From the NCBI GenBank assembly GCA_000729835.1, contig JFHB01000045.1:1-64000 (forward strand): a DNA stretch of 64,000 bases. Direction: 5' to 3'. Within the stretch, counting starts at the first letter, position 1; each line of letters opens with the position of its first letter. Below the pieces are notes generated by a model. That model did not search any database and had not been told where the DNA came from. It saw nothing but the letters and a program-made list of their open reading frames with translations. Source of the stretch: Atkinsonella hypoxylon. Taxonomy: Eukaryota > Ascomycota > Sordariomycetes > Hypocreales > Clavicipitaceae. Below are positions 24,001 to 35,081 of this stretch, one piece after another. Made by a program: the position numbers and the translations under genes.

Positions 24001-25537
24001 ACAATCAACATGGCGTAGCCAGGGCACGAATTTCGAGACGCGACGTATAATTAAGAGCGGCAATATCTCCTGGTAGAGCATTGGCCAAACCCGTCTGCTT
24101 TTGATAGTTATCCTGCGCATCCTCGTGCCGGATGCCCTTGCTTGCGTTTGATAAACCCTTTTCTTCTCGATTACGAATCGCTTGGATCCTGTCCAGCTAA
24201 GTGCATTCTTGTAACCTATCTGAATATGAGGGTGTCATATCCCATGAGTGTTGCGACATGCTGCAACTCGTACAATTGTGCTTAGCGAAAGATGATGTGA
24301 GGTGTGCGTCTACGGAAGAGAGGAACTTGGCAAGCAACTTTGGACATGGCCTGGTGCCAGTCTTGGGGTGCGACGTAGGAGCGGATAGCCACTTATACAT
24401 GTTACCGAGGTATGGGCTATCGTGGTGTTTGCGTCAGACATACCCTGTCTCACCGACGCAAACCAGCAATTATTCACGGGCTACAAGTTTTCATCATAGA
24501 CGTCTTTTTCGACGCGGAGAACGACCATACATGAGGACTCCTTTCTTCCCCCTTGCGTTCTGGCTCGTGAATGCATTGGTCGGCGTGCAAAAGAGGAGTT
24601 CCCTCAAAATCATGCTGAAATTTTTTTTGTGTAACCTTGACATTTGGTTTTGGACCAAACGTGGTTCTGGCCTTTACACCGAGCTGAGCTGATAGTTTCA
24701 GGAACTAAATCGCCTGACGAGACAGCCTTGATCCTCATTTTCCCGTAGATTACAAAAAATAATCGCCAATCAGCATCAGCTTGATGTGTGCCAGAGTCTT
24801 CGTATGGCTTTGAGCATACTTATATGGCTCGAGTGAAGTGCGAGAACTGGACAGCATGGCTTGGGCTAAGCTCGGCAGCAACTTTTGTTCTTGTGTATTT
24901 CTGTTCTCTAGTATTGATGGGAATAAGCACTTGCCTCCATGTCTTCTCAGTTTGCTCGGCGTGGCGTGCCAACGATGATTGCTGGCCTCGCAACTTTGTG
25001 CGCTTTGTGCGCTGCGGGGGTTCAGTGGCGGTTTACATCTCGGTTGTAGGAACATATGTGACGAACATCTGAGACTGGTGTACATCGGCAGTAGCACATG
25101 TTTACTTGAGGTTGTAGGAAAGATGGTTGCTGAGAGTTCACAGGTGTATTTTCCATATGAGTCGCAAGAACAACGTCTCGGGTGTTCAACAGCACTCGCT
25201 CTTTCAGACACAGGTTCAAGCAAGCACCGTCTACATTGCGTACATTCAACTGACATCTCAGCTCTATATTGACACAGTAATAAGCTCTAGATCAGGGAGA
25301 TCAAATTGCCACCAGCCATGCCAAATTACTCCTCACTCGCCTCATATTCATCTTGACCATACCGGGTCATGATTAAGCAAAGCAGGTTCTCCCACGACTC
25401 GAATCCCAAGTAAAGGTAAAGAATACATACAGCCTGTATATACAAATCCAAAAAAGGGGGCCTCGAAAGACACTTGGTAAAACATGAAGTCGCTTATTCC
25501 CTCGTGCCTCAGCTCCTTCGGCGAAGATGACACGAAA

Positions 25538-26306
25538 TTAGGTCTTGACAGGTTGAGCAGTTGGGTCTGGAAGCTGGGGCTGGGGCTGAATTTCATGCAA
25601 TCCATGCTGCTGGCTCTGCTGCTGGCTCTGCTGCTGGGGATACTGAGGCTGGTGTTGATTCTGAGCTTGACCATCCTTGGGCGGATGCTGTTGTTGGCCT
25701 TGCTGCTGGTCCATGGGAGGCTGGTTCCCGTACTGGGAGTAAACAGGATGCTGAGGGGCAAGGATCTCCAGGGGCCCGTCGTATCGTCGCACAGCCAGCA
25801 TGTTTTTGCACGAGGAGCAGCGGTATTCGGTGTCCTCGAACCAACCTGCTATACAGGGGAGACAGGTCAAGCAGACGCAGAACAGGCAGAGTAGGGCGCC
25901 AGTGATACTTAAGGGAGCAACATGTCAGTATATATATATATATATTTTTTTTTTTTGTTTTTTTTTGAAAACATCACCATTGTCTTGTAGGGGAGAGGTG
26001 TTTCAAAGCCTACAGCTGCATGGACGTGCCTTGGCGCTGAACAATCGTGGTAGTTCGCCTCTGGCAAAAGGGACAGTCAACCCATTGAGGCTGGTCAGAG
26101 AGCAGATGCAATGGGACGACGGTGGCATGCTGGTCGTTTGGGCCTCGAGAAGCGGCCTTTGCCTGGTCGTAGCTTGGAGGGAGAGGCCGTTCGGAGGGAG
26201 TCTGCTGCCCTGGACGGACCGGGTTGTCGGCATCGGGAGTTGTCCCCGCGGGAGGACATGCGGTCTCAGCCTGGACGGGAGCCACGTTCTGCTGCTGCGA
26301 AGTCAT
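25538..26306 (-). CDS. LITAF-domain (zinc-ribbon) membrane-associated protein
   Basis: Two exons: 26306-26014 and 25907-25538, giving 220 residues. The donor is GTAGGC and the acceptor TTAAG; the intron holds (TA)n and poly(A) on the coding strand. Residues 1-75 are Pro/Gln-rich and include a PLPPSY motif of the kind that recruits WW-domain ubiquitin ligases. The LITAF domain follows: knuckle CPFC, then a hydrophobic Cys-rich segment (ITGALLCLFCVCLTCLPCIAGW), then the second knuckle CSSC. LITAF proteins sit on endosomal or lysosomal membranes as monotopic proteins, with zinc binding the two CXXC knuckles. The last 80 residues are a Gln/Pro-rich tail that reaches past the domain. The ATG (MTSQQQ) is the first methionine after the AT-rich leader, though the frame is open farther upstream. 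Confidence 0.87.
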
Positions 26307-26824
26307 GGTGTTGCGAATATGGCTTGCTGTGTATGTGCTGCCAAGGGAAGAAGTCCAGCGCCGAGGGTCAAGCAAGGCTTCAGAGCAGCAGTAAGTGTAG
26401 AAAAAAAGAAGAAAAGCAAAGAAATTGGTTGTAACCTTTTTTTTTTTTTGGCCACGATTTTCCCCTTCTACGCTCCGTGATCCACGAAGCGTTGCAAGTT
26501 TAATAAGAGACTGCGTGCACAAAAGGCCGCGCTAGCCACTTTCATCAACTACCTGGTACGCATAAAAATTATACACAAGTGTCCACTTTACATAAAAGCT
26601 ACTTTTCTCCTTGTACCTACCTAGTAGGTAGGTGCCTAGGTAGGTAGTTAGTTAGTTATTGGAGCGTACATCCTGGATCAGGCTTGGTTGCCAAGATGGC
26701 AGTGATTTCTACGGCTTGGCAGCAAGGTTTGTCGCTTATTGACGAGGCAAACTGTCGTGGCGGTTGATGGGGTGCTTACGGGCTTGTGCTGTCGTCGCCT
26801 GTCTTGGCATCTACACCACCAGAC

Positions 26825-26882
26825 CAGACGAAAATCCCAGACGAGAATTCCAGACGAGAATCCCAGACGAGAATCCCAGACG
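26825..26882. repeat. 13-bp tandem repeat, about 4.5 copies
   Basis: Unit CAGACGAGAATCC; the first and second copies each carry one substitution. It is non-coding. Confidence 0.85.
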
Positions 26883-27351
26883 CCTCACACAGCTCAACGA
26901 CTTGAAACTTGTCGAGAAAGTCTCGCTTGCGGCTGGCGCCATTCCTCCGTACACGGGCAACACCACCTTGTTCGGCTTAGTGCCGCCTTGAAGTGCCCGA
27001 CCGAAACTTCTCATCATCCATTCTACCGAGTATGTACGGGGCCCCTTTCACCAGATTCCCATCCGGGTTTTGCACGGCACAAGCAGCAACGGAGAAGTAA
27101 CAAGTGTACATATAGTGTTAGGTCGCACACCGTCCAGAAGTGCCAAAGGCTAGAGAGAGCAATCAGGCACTGACGTCGAGACCTCGCGTGTTTGCTTGTG
27201 TCATTGAGCGGCTCATTTAAGATTGACGTGTCCACTATTCCGTAGTGCCATGTCTACGGAGTATTTCTTTTATTATGGGGGCTGTAACTATCATGCTACC
27301 TACTCCATGGGAGCTACCGACTACATGTTGATGAGTATGCTTCGCTTCGGT

Positions 27352-27398
27352 CTTCGGTCTTCGGTCTTCGTCTTCGTCTTCGTCTTCGTCTTCGTCCG
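27352..27398. repeat. TTCGGTC/TTCGTC compound repeat
   Basis: Three TTCGGTC units are followed by about five TTCGTC units. On the minus strand this encodes the Glu-Asp run of a long antisense frame. Confidence 0.85.
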
Positions 27399-27757
27399 TC
27401 CATGGATCAACATGCTTGCGCCTGTACAGGGCAGTCTCTTTTCTCGTACCAACCGGGACAATACCAATGGCAAGTAACGCTGTGACACTGCGATATGTCT
27501 GACTTGCTGTCGTGTGTGATGTGGTAGCTACCGAAAACAACTTGAGTTCAACCTGTGTGCAACCGCAAACATTTGGTCCTTCTTCATACGACATCTGCTC
27601 AAGAACACGGCCTATACGATGTACGTTTTGCAAAATGTATTTAAGCAAGTGACTGCCTCTCAACTGGAAGCCATACTGGGCCATTAAACCAGAATAGGTC
27701 ATTCCAGGCACCGTAAATTGCGTCTTCCGTACCAATCGAGCAATACAAGCCTTCACA

Positions 27758-28278
27758 ATGCGATTCTCTACATCCGTCTCCATCCTGAGCCTCTTGCGCA
27801 TAGTCAGCGGCACAGCCTTCGAAGACTGCGGCAAGCAAGCCCTCCTCCCATCCTCGCAACCCAGAATGAAAGAAAAGGGGGTTTTCCTAATCCATTGAGA
27901 CGAACAGGAAGCAAAGCACGGGATATCAAACCTCTCATCTCCAACTGTCCCGACTCTGATCCCGTCTGCGTCTTCACGGCCGGCCAAACCGCCAGCATCG
28001 AAGCCAGCTTCGTGAGCCCAACAGCCTTCAAGAGCGCCGCCATTAAATTGTTCGGCATCGTAGGCCTCCTGAAGCTTCCCTTCCCTCTGGAGCCCCATGA
28101 CGCATGCGGCAAATGGGGCCTCAAGTGCCCTTCTGCCCCGGGCGCCCACCAGACTCTCAATGTCAGCATTCCGATTGCGAAGAAGTACCCTGCGGCCAAG
28201 GTCATCGTCGAGCTGCAGCTCGTCAGTGATGCGGGCGAGATGCTGATTTGCAAGAAAGTCCCTGTGGAAATAAAGTGA
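27758..28278 (+). CDS. NPC2-like ML-domain lipid-binding secretory protein
   Basis: Two exons: 27758-27830 and 27908-28278, giving 147 residues. Exon 1 encodes a signal peptide (MRFSTSVSILSLLRIVSGTA) and then FEDCG; exon 2 continues SKARDIKPLISNCPDSDP. No GT donor is available: the only junction that restores the frame and the family sequence uses a GC donor (G|GCAAGC) with acceptor AACAG and branch site CTAAT. Six cysteines (the DC, NC, VC, AC, KC and IC positions) match the three disulfides of NPC2. The family core is present: PFPLEPHDACGKWGLKCP and the C-terminal VIVELQLVSDAGEMLICK strand. NPC2 proteins carry sterols or related lipids in the vacuole/lysosome or outside the cell. At 147 residues it is close to NPC2 itself and shorter than the fungal PG/PI-transfer ML proteins. 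The ligand is unknown. Confidence 0.82.
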
Positions 28279-28961
28279 CGGGCTTGCTGCAGATGATACG
28301 ATACGGTATGGCCGGGCAACGGCTGGGATGTTGTCGTGCTCTAGCGCGACCAGAAGTTTGAACTCTAGGCAGAGATGATAAGCGGAACTTACACTTCTCA
28401 TCAAATTGGGCCTTGGGTCTTGATATGTCACTAGAGTTCTTTCAATGACATTTGATTCGAGAATTGCGCGTTGGAGGTTGTGACTAGGTTCTGATTCGGC
28501 TTCCAGATATTCGCTGCTCAACCAAACCCTAATCCTGATACTGGTCTTTCCCCCTCGAACATCCAGCAACCGTGAACGTGAAGAACACGTAAGTGCTTTA
28601 CATGGCAATACATGATCCCGGACTGTCCAAAGACCAAAATAAACATAGAGAAGTGGAATAATGAAAATTTCAACGCCACAATTCACACACGTTGCAATCC
28701 ATCGCCGTCGCCGTCCCAACCAGGAATGACTTCACCGATAAGATAAGAGAGCCTTGCGCCAGGGATTTTTCCACCCCACCTCAAACATTACCATTCATGT
28801 GCGCATTCATTCATAAACAATTCTTTCATCATACTCAATTGATTCCACCGTCATTCTATTCCATTCTATTCCCTTTCCCACTCCAACCCGTGCTCCCACC
28901 CACGCAACACAGTAACATTCCATCGCATTGCGCCACCCCCCGGGCACAGTCTCTGCCCAAC
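28279..28961. other. Spacer between the NPC2-like and Rpc37 genes
   Basis: This spacer holds the 3' region of the NPC2-like gene and the Rpc37 promoter, with a C/T-rich leader (about 28850-28955). No separate sense gene is seen. Confidence 0.55.
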
Positions 28962-30210
28962 ATGAGCAAGTCCGACACGATGGATATAGACAGCGACACA
29001 CATGATGACGATCCCATCACCGCCAGCTACCCGGTGTATCTGAACCCTGCGCTTCCCCTCGGCCGCCGCCTGCTCGTCCTCCAGCAGCCCAACCGAACGG
29101 ACGACACCCCGCGCCCGGCGCCGACCGAGCTCCGTCTCAAGGCGCAGTCCGGCATGGTGGAAATCGACATGCCGCTCGACAACACGACCGCCTACGATCG
29201 CGAAAAGGGCCTCCGCTGGGGCCGCATCCTCCAGTCCTCCATGGCCGCTAAGAACGGCGGCAGCCACGGTCTGGCCGGCGGCTTTGGCTTCGGTGCCGTC
29301 CAGCAACGAGGCAAGAAGAAGGGCGAGGGTGGCGGCGACGACGACGACGAGTACATGGACTGGAACGAGGCAGTTCGCCAGGATAAAGTGCTCAAGACGC
29401 AAACTCTCGGCGGGCAGTATCCCGATACCGATGAAGTTCAGTACATGGTTGGCGTCTTTCAAGGAAGTCAGTTTTCAAATCCTCATCTACCAGTGAAACA
29501 ATTCGCATAATAAAATAATAAAAAGACCATGAGAAGCGCCCGTCTGTTTCCTCACTAAATTAACATGCCAACCCTCAGAAAACCTCCATCTCACGCCCGT
29601 CTCGTCCCTCGTCCACCTCCGACCCCAACTCCACCACCTCGATGCAGCAGCCCAGCAAGAACGCAACGCCTCCGCCTCGGCATCCAAGGAAGCCACAGGC
29701 TCAGCATCCTCCGCCGCGCGCGCAATCCACATGACTATCAAGAACACCGACAGCGACGGCGCCGCCACCGAGACCATGGCCGACAGACTGCGCTACGTCC
29801 AGACCGAGCCCTGGCGCAAGATGCGCTACGCCGACGAGAACGAGGAGGCAGCCTGGGAGGTCTACAACGACAGTCTCTTCCTGCGAGCCAAGGCGGAGGC
29901 GAAACCGGTACCCCAGAACACAACGGCCGAAGAAGCCAAGGCGGCTGATGAGAACGACCTCGAAGGTCTCGTGCCCAGGTTCGCTGCCAAATGGTCTGAT
30001 GAGAGGATGCTCGAGGCCGTGAGCGGAATCGTGAAGCCTGGCGCTGAGCCCGAGCCCGAGCTGCCGCAGCCCAAGAAGGAGGCTCAAGCGGACGTGTCGG
30101 CTGACGAAGGGAGGACACCCAGAGCTCGACCGAGAGGCGCCGCTGCTGCCCCTGCGGCCAGGAGAGGAGGTCGCGCGAGGGCCCCATCCAAGTTAATTCG
30201 TATTGACTGA
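28962..30210 (+). CDS. rpc37: DNA-directed RNA polymerase III subunit Rpc37 (RPC5)
   Basis: Two exons: 28962-29466 and 29579-30210, giving 378 residues. The donor is GTCAGT and the acceptor CTCAG; the junction gives YMVGVFQGKNLHLTPVSSLV, matching the family's V-G-V-x-x-G-x-L-H-L-T-P block. The N-terminus (residues 19-75) carries the RPC5/Sin-type strands (YPVYLNPALP, LLVLQQPNR, GMVEIDMPLD). Rpc37 pairs with Rpc53 as the TFIIF-like subcomplex of Pol III, which acts in tRNA and 5S rRNA gene initiation, termination and reinitiation in the nucleus. The middle has a Gly/Lys/Asp low-complexity stretch. The C-terminus is Ala/Arg/Gly-rich with RG-type motifs. The start MSKSDTMDIDSD is preferred because the upstream open frame is leader-like. 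Confidence 0.88.
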
Positions 30211-31105
30211 CGATCCCGTCTTTCACATGTTTTCCGACGGGAGAAGAGACGAGGGAGACGGTTTGGGAAAGAAAAAAAAAAAAAAACGTACACTGCATGG
30301 GTCAAGGCGTTTGGTCTTTCGGGCATGGCGCGAGCAGATGCTCTTATACTTTGGAAGCGAAATAGTACCGACACGAACTGTTTTTAGTTTGTTATGCACC
30401 TCTATATGTAAAACACCCTCGTTGAGTGCCAAATGCTCCCTCCAGCCACGACTGTACCCTCCAAAAGAATTTGAGACCGTGACCACGAGAGTGTAGATGA
30501 TTTGCCATCATGGAAACAGGAAGTGCGTTGATATACACATGCCTACGACACCGACACCGAACACTCCAACCCAGCCTTTTCGTCGTCATGTCGTCTTGCC
30601 AAAGACCGTCATCACAGAACGTGTCCATGACGTACCGTGTCCACCATCATTCAAATCTCCATCCCCCATCATCCAGTCCTCCATAGTATACAAAGATACT
30701 TCTTCTGTAGGTTTGCGGAAGCAAGAATCTCCGATATAAGAGAAACAAAAAAGAGCAAAAGATGAGTGTGATAAAATGACAACAAAAGCGAAAAATCGAA
30801 TGGCATGACCTGTCTCAGCTACCTGGAACCCACGTAGCTTGCATTCCCATTCATGAATATGGATTTCTCCCAAAGCACAATACTGTTTTTTTTTTTTCCT
30901 TTTCAAGAGTGAGTTCCCAAACATAAACAAGCCCGATCCGTCAGATGGGTCTCTCATTAGGATCACAGCAGAACAGGCTCGCGATATTTCTGCAAATACA
31001 AGCGCTTCTTTCGCTTCTCGATATCCTGCTTCATCTTCCGAAATGCGATTCCATTCAACCATGTCGTCTTTCCCCTTCCTTCTTCTTCTGGAAGGCCGAT
31101 ATAAT
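30211..31105. other. Convergent 3' spacer between rpc37 and pat1
   Basis: Tail-to-tail spacer, probably both 3' untranslated regions. It holds poly(A) near 30270-30286 and poly(T) near 30886-30899. A 158-codon minus-strand frame (30586-31062) shows no domain and is not called. Confidence 0.6.
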
Positions 31106-33592
31106 TTACTGCAATAGCTCGACGTCGAGACCGATAGCTCGCATGAAAAGATTCACACTGCCAAGTCGTTCTGCAGCCATGGTTGGCGGAAGTGTCTTCG
31201 ACATGGATACAGTATCAAGGACACGATCCTTGACGGCAAGAACAAGTCGCGTCTGCTGATCGTGAGAAGCGCTGACGCCCATAGCAGCCAGCAATTGCCA
31301 AACATATACATCAATTCCAGCATTGACGCTTCCCGGGAAGATGTACGGTAATGATGGTTCCAATTTACTGAAGAGAATTTCAAAGGTTTGATCCCTATAT
31401 ATCATGTTAGAATATGGTTGAATATTATTTCGATCTTTTGCATCGTACCATTTCTCCCATTGTTCAGGACTACCAGCCCCAGTCTGCTTCAAAAGCACGG
31501 CACGGCTGAGAATTAGCGTAAGCATAGATACGCCAATTCTCGTTCTGGCAATGAAATCCACATCCAGCTTCGTAGCAATCAAGTGCAACATTCCGTCAAC
31601 AATATCAAGACCTGTCTCGTTGAGGTACTGCATCAGAGAAGGCATCACAGTCGAGATGAACAACTCAATGTTCTCGCGCATACGAGAATTTAGATGCGTC
31701 TCGCTGTGAGTAATGGCCGCACCTTGAACCACATCGAGTTGATCAAGGTGATAGATGATCATGGTCAGTATAGTAGTACGTTGCTCAAACGTGAGATGAG
31801 GGAAGATCCGTGGAATGGCCCTCTTGCCCTTGGCGCAGGACAGGAAAGCAATAAAAGGATGAGGAACGGTGGCACCAATGGGCTCGTGGACCTTTAATTC
31901 CTGCCACAGCCTGAAATTGTGAGCTTCCAACGTAGCTGCCCACTCCCCATGCTTCACGTCCAATTCTGGATTCGGAGGGTTGGTCATGGGCGGCGGGATT
32001 ACGCGAATATGACCCTCAATTTTCATCAGAGTGTCGTAAACTTTCTCAATGTTCTGCAGAATTCGCTTACGATCAAGGACTGTTTCAGTGTGAGGAGGCT
32101 TCTTGCCATTGCTCGGCCGTTGATTTTCGTTTTCGGGCCGCTTGATGTTGAGTAGCGGCTTAGGTGTTTTGGCATTGCTGAAAGATATTTTACCCAAGCT
32201 TCCAGCAATTACAAGTTGAGGATTCTTGGGCTTGTTCTTCGCAGCTTCAACAGCTCTTTGGACCTGTTGCTCCATTCGCTGTATGTGGTTCTCGGCAGGT
32301 CGGCCATGACGTCGCATTCCGCCATGACGGCTTCCAGTTTGGAAAAGGTAGGTCTGGGCAAAATTGCTCAGAGGCTGACTGGGATTTTGTCTCTGACCAG
32401 CTCTTATATGACTGTATACTTGGTAGTAGAAGTCCTCTGAGATTGAGGTCTCAGAGTTCTGGTCGCCAGGGTTTCCAGTAGCAGAGACGAGCTGTTGCAG
32501 CTGAATTCTGGTGATGAAGTTTTTATCTTGGGGAGTCATTAATCCATTGTCCTTGGACAGAAGCCAAATTTTGTGATTGCGCTTCGCCCGCTTCGTTTCT
32601 TGATCTAAGAACGCTGCCTTTTCATCCTCGGACATCTGCAACATCTGGGGGTGAGCATGGAGCTGGGCTAAGCCGGGAATAGAAGCCTGAGAACGGTGCC
32701 CATGAGGGTGAGATGAGCCAGCATCCTGTGAATCTACGGCACTACGGTTCGGGTTCTGTAGAATCTGTGTGGGCTGCACGGGAGGAGCGTGATGTCGCGA
32801 CTGCTGCTGTGGCGGCGTAGGCACCTGTTCTGTTTGCCTGGTTTGCATGCTTGATGGGCGTTGCAAAATGGTCACCGGGTGCCCATGGCTAGGATGTACA
32901 TGCTGCTGCAGAGACTGCTGTGTCCCAGTATAGCTAGTTGGGGTTCCTTGTTGAAAAATGGCGGGATCCGAGAAGGGCACTTGCGGCTGCGCAGCCTGCG
33001 CAGGCTTCGGAGCTTGGTTCCTCATCGAAGCTTCTACCTCTTCCAAGCTCATGATTTTCCGGCCGGATGACGTGGGGGCAGCTTGCTGGGGTTGAGAAGC
33101 GGCTTTGGGCGGTCCAATTCCCCAGATGCTCTGATCAACGTGAAGAGCTGGCATCGGCTCATCACGATACTTTTCGTAACCGGTACGGACTGGTTTCTGA
33201 ACAGGCTGATAGGAGTAATTCGATGTAGGTTGCGACAATGCAGCTGGCGGCTGAGCGTATGATGCACTGGCCTTGGTTGCAGGCTGCTGGCGATTGAAAC
33301 GTAGATGTTCCTCCTCGATAGCATCTGCCACTTTAGCGGTCTGTCCGAAGAAGTCGAAGTCCTTGCCAACATTCCCCGCAGCATTAGTATCTCCTCCAAA
33401 AGTGTCATCGTTGAAGGCATCGCCAGTTTCCTCTAGTTGGTCTCCCAATCCATCATAGGTTTCCTCGAAGTCAAGAGCATCGTCTTCGTCGCCCCGGCCA
33501 GAGAGACCGGCAAAAGGATCATGAGCCTGCGAAAAGCCAGGTGCAGCCGTATTATGGCCACGAGGACCGGTGTCAAATCCGAAGAACGACAT
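31106..33592 (-). CDS. pat1: Pat1, mRNA decapping activator (topoisomerase II-associated family)
   Basis: A single-exon gene of 828 residues. It starts MSFFGFDTG, like yeast Pat1 (MSFFG), with an acidic N-terminal segment (DALDFEETYDGLGDQLEETGD) that matches the Dhh1-binding region. A long Gln/Pro-rich disordered section follows. The conserved C-terminal alpha-helical Pat-C domain spans about residues 540-828 (for example PHLTFEQRTTILTMIIYHL and LDVDFIARTRIGVSMLTLIL). Pat1 bridges deadenylated mRNA, the Lsm1-7 ring and the decapping enzyme in cytoplasmic P-bodies. The frame is open for 33 codons upstream, but the chosen ATG matches the family N-terminus. It is divergent from the GT15 gene, with 1.7 kb between the starts. 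Confidence 0.93.
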   Translation of the reverse strand: MSFFGFDTGPRGHNTAAPGFSQAHDPFAGLSGRGDEDDALDFEETYDGLGDQLEETGDAFNDDTFGGDTNAAGNVGKDFDFFGQTAKVADAIEEEHLRFNRQQPATKASASYAQPPAALSQPTSNYSYQPVQKPVRTGYEKYRDEPMPALHVDQSIWGIGPPKAASQPQQAAPTSSGRKIMSLEEVEASMRNQAPKPAQAAQPQVPFSDPAIFQQGTPTSYTGTQQSLQQHVHPSHGHPVTILQRPSSMQTRQTEQVPTPPQQQSRHHAPPVQPTQILQNPNRSAVDSQDAGSSHPHGHRSQASIPGLAQLHAHPQMLQMSEDEKAAFLDQETKRAKRNHKIWLLSKDNGLMTPQDKNFITRIQLQQLVSATGNPGDQNSETSISEDFYYQVYSHIRAGQRQNPSQPLSNFAQTYLFQTGSRHGGMRRHGRPAENHIQRMEQQVQRAVEAAKNKPKNPQLVIAGSLGKISFSNAKTPKPLLNIKRPENENQRPSNGKKPPHTETVLDRKRILQNIEKVYDTLMKIEGHIRVIPPPMTNPPNPELDVKHGEWAATLEAHNFRLWQELKVHEPIGATVPHPFIAFLSCAKGKRAIPRIFPHLTFEQRTTILTMIIYHLDQLDVVQGAAITHSETHLNSRMRENIELFISTVMPSLMQYLNETGLDIVDGMLHLIATKLDVDFIARTRIGVSMLTLILSRAVLLKQTGAGSPEQWEKWYDAKDRNNIQPYSNMIYRDQTFEILFSKLEPSLPYIFPGSVNAGIDVYVWQLLAAMGVSASHDQQTRLVLAVKDRVLDTVSMSKTLPPTMAAERLGSVNLFMRAIGLDVELLQ

Positions 33593-35081
33593 TGCACAAA
33601 CGTTTTTATCCAAAGAGCGGTAAAGTCGAGAAGGCGTTGGGCTGTGTAAGCTGTTAGTAAATGGCTCCAATGACGTAAATGTCGCCCACAAATGCCCTGC
33701 AACTCAGAACGAGCCGCGATCTACTTCGCTTCCCTGCCTCAAGCTTCCTGGTGTACATCAGAGAGTTGAAGCGAGAAACCTGCAGCAGACCAGGCTATGG
33801 TGCTGACGCCCAACTTTGGAGCTCCGATAACAAATCACGCTTGGCACAGATTTTGGGGAGCTTTACAACCAAAGAAAGTTCGAAAATAGAAGATAATTTC
33901 GTTCAAGTTTTGTAACGTACCACTAGAATGATAGGAAGATCGCAAAGGTTTTCGAGGCGCACAACTCTACCATGGTGTCTTCCGCAGAAGAGTGGCTAGG
34001 ACAAGGTCAGGGCAACGAAGCTCAATAGTGTCGAAGAAATACGGCGAAGTGAAATGCTGTGAGGCCGTCCGGGGAGCGTGGGCTGACGGCGTAAAGCGAA
34101 TACCGCTTCCAAAAGTATTGCGCAGCAGCGAGTTGTGTTTTTCGAAATCGCAAGGATTAGTCGAGGGCGTGCAATGAGGGAGGAAGTGATATCAGCCCCC
34201 CCCCCCCACACAGGATATTCCGCCGCAGCGGACAACCCAGTCAATGGCCCGAAAAATGGGTCACGTGCACTACTCTCGACTTGGTTTATTGTACAACAAA
34301 CGCCTGATTATTCGAGGAGTAAAACAACGGAGTATTGATCTAGGTAGGGCACCTCCTACTCCTAGGTGCCCTCCTTTCTCTAAAATGTTGGTCGAATAGC
34401 CGGATAAGCAGTGGCCGCCCTTGCCCCTAAACGACAACCTGCAGTGTCATCTATGACCAACCAATTGATCCTTTAATACTTCGTGGCTCACTTTGGCATG
34501 GATGGATGGATACGAGAATGATTGAATTCAAGCCAGGCTGCCTACTGCCTACCTAGGCAGGTTTGTAGCACTAGGTATCAATTGTCTTTCGTTCTGTGGA
34601 AGTCAGGCCAGCACTTTTGACAAGCTTTCTGTCTTGGACACCTACGTAGTTATCGACGCATCATATGGAATGGAACAGGGTTTAGAAGCCGCCCTGGATA
34701 CAGACTATGCTGTCGGCCTCGTATTTAAGGATTCAATGTTGAGTGTTGGCTGCCGCGCGCACCTATTTGGTCCGTAGCTCCTGTAGGGTACGACATGGAA
34801 GCAGACTACCTTCCTGTGGGAACCTTCCTGTAGGTACCTGGCCCCTACCTGGTCTAGGTACCTACCTGGTACCAGGGTAGGGTAGGCATCTAAAGGCAAG
34901 TGCCCTGGTGCTTGGACTCCTTTGCCGTGCAACTCTTGTTTCATTCATCTACCCCATTACAAATCATGCCCAGGGCGTTTTTGAGTTCTGCACTGGCAAC
35001 GTGCTGGTGCTTCACCCCTACTACTTAGTAATTAATACGTCGCCATACCGTCCAATAATAACCAGGCCAGAGTCGCCGACC

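Larger units (their letters stand above)
17738..25537. other. 7.8 kb gene-poor spacer with repeats and mobile-element-like remnants
   Basis: This is the largest gene-free stretch in the window; the areA promoter must lie at its left end. It contains CCTAGGTA-type motifs (18220-18262, 18851-18880), a CACCACAG repeat (18287-18345), pyrimidine tracts (19318-19375), the inverted-repeat element (19910-20099), a GGGCAA repeat (20306-20350), a tRNA-like element (20601-20669), a GACCAC repeat (23950-24000) and TACGGAGTA motifs at 18016, 20870 and 23280. Open frames of up to 168 codons occur (for example 24201-24692 plus and 24750-25256 minus). None shows a domain, biased codon use or credible splice structure, so none is called. 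Confidence 0.6.
26307..27757. other. Divergent promoter spacer, LITAF and NPC2-like genes
   Basis: This 1.45 kb spacer contains a CCTAGTAGGTAGGTGCCTAGGTAGG cluster (26617-26650), a 13-bp repeat (about 26825-26882; unit CAGACGAGAATCC), a TACGGAGTA site (27255-27263) and a TTCGTC/TTCGGTC repeat (27352-27398). No sense-strand gene was found. The minus strand carries the long antisense frame described in the findings. Confidence 0.55.

Noticed and set aside
24201..25256. Frames of 163 (plus) and 168 (minus) codons in the big spacer
   Set aside because: No domain, low-quality composition and no splice partners; likely chance.
29738..30298. 186-codon minus frame, Arg/Ser-rich
   Set aside because: It is antisense to the Rpc37 second exon.
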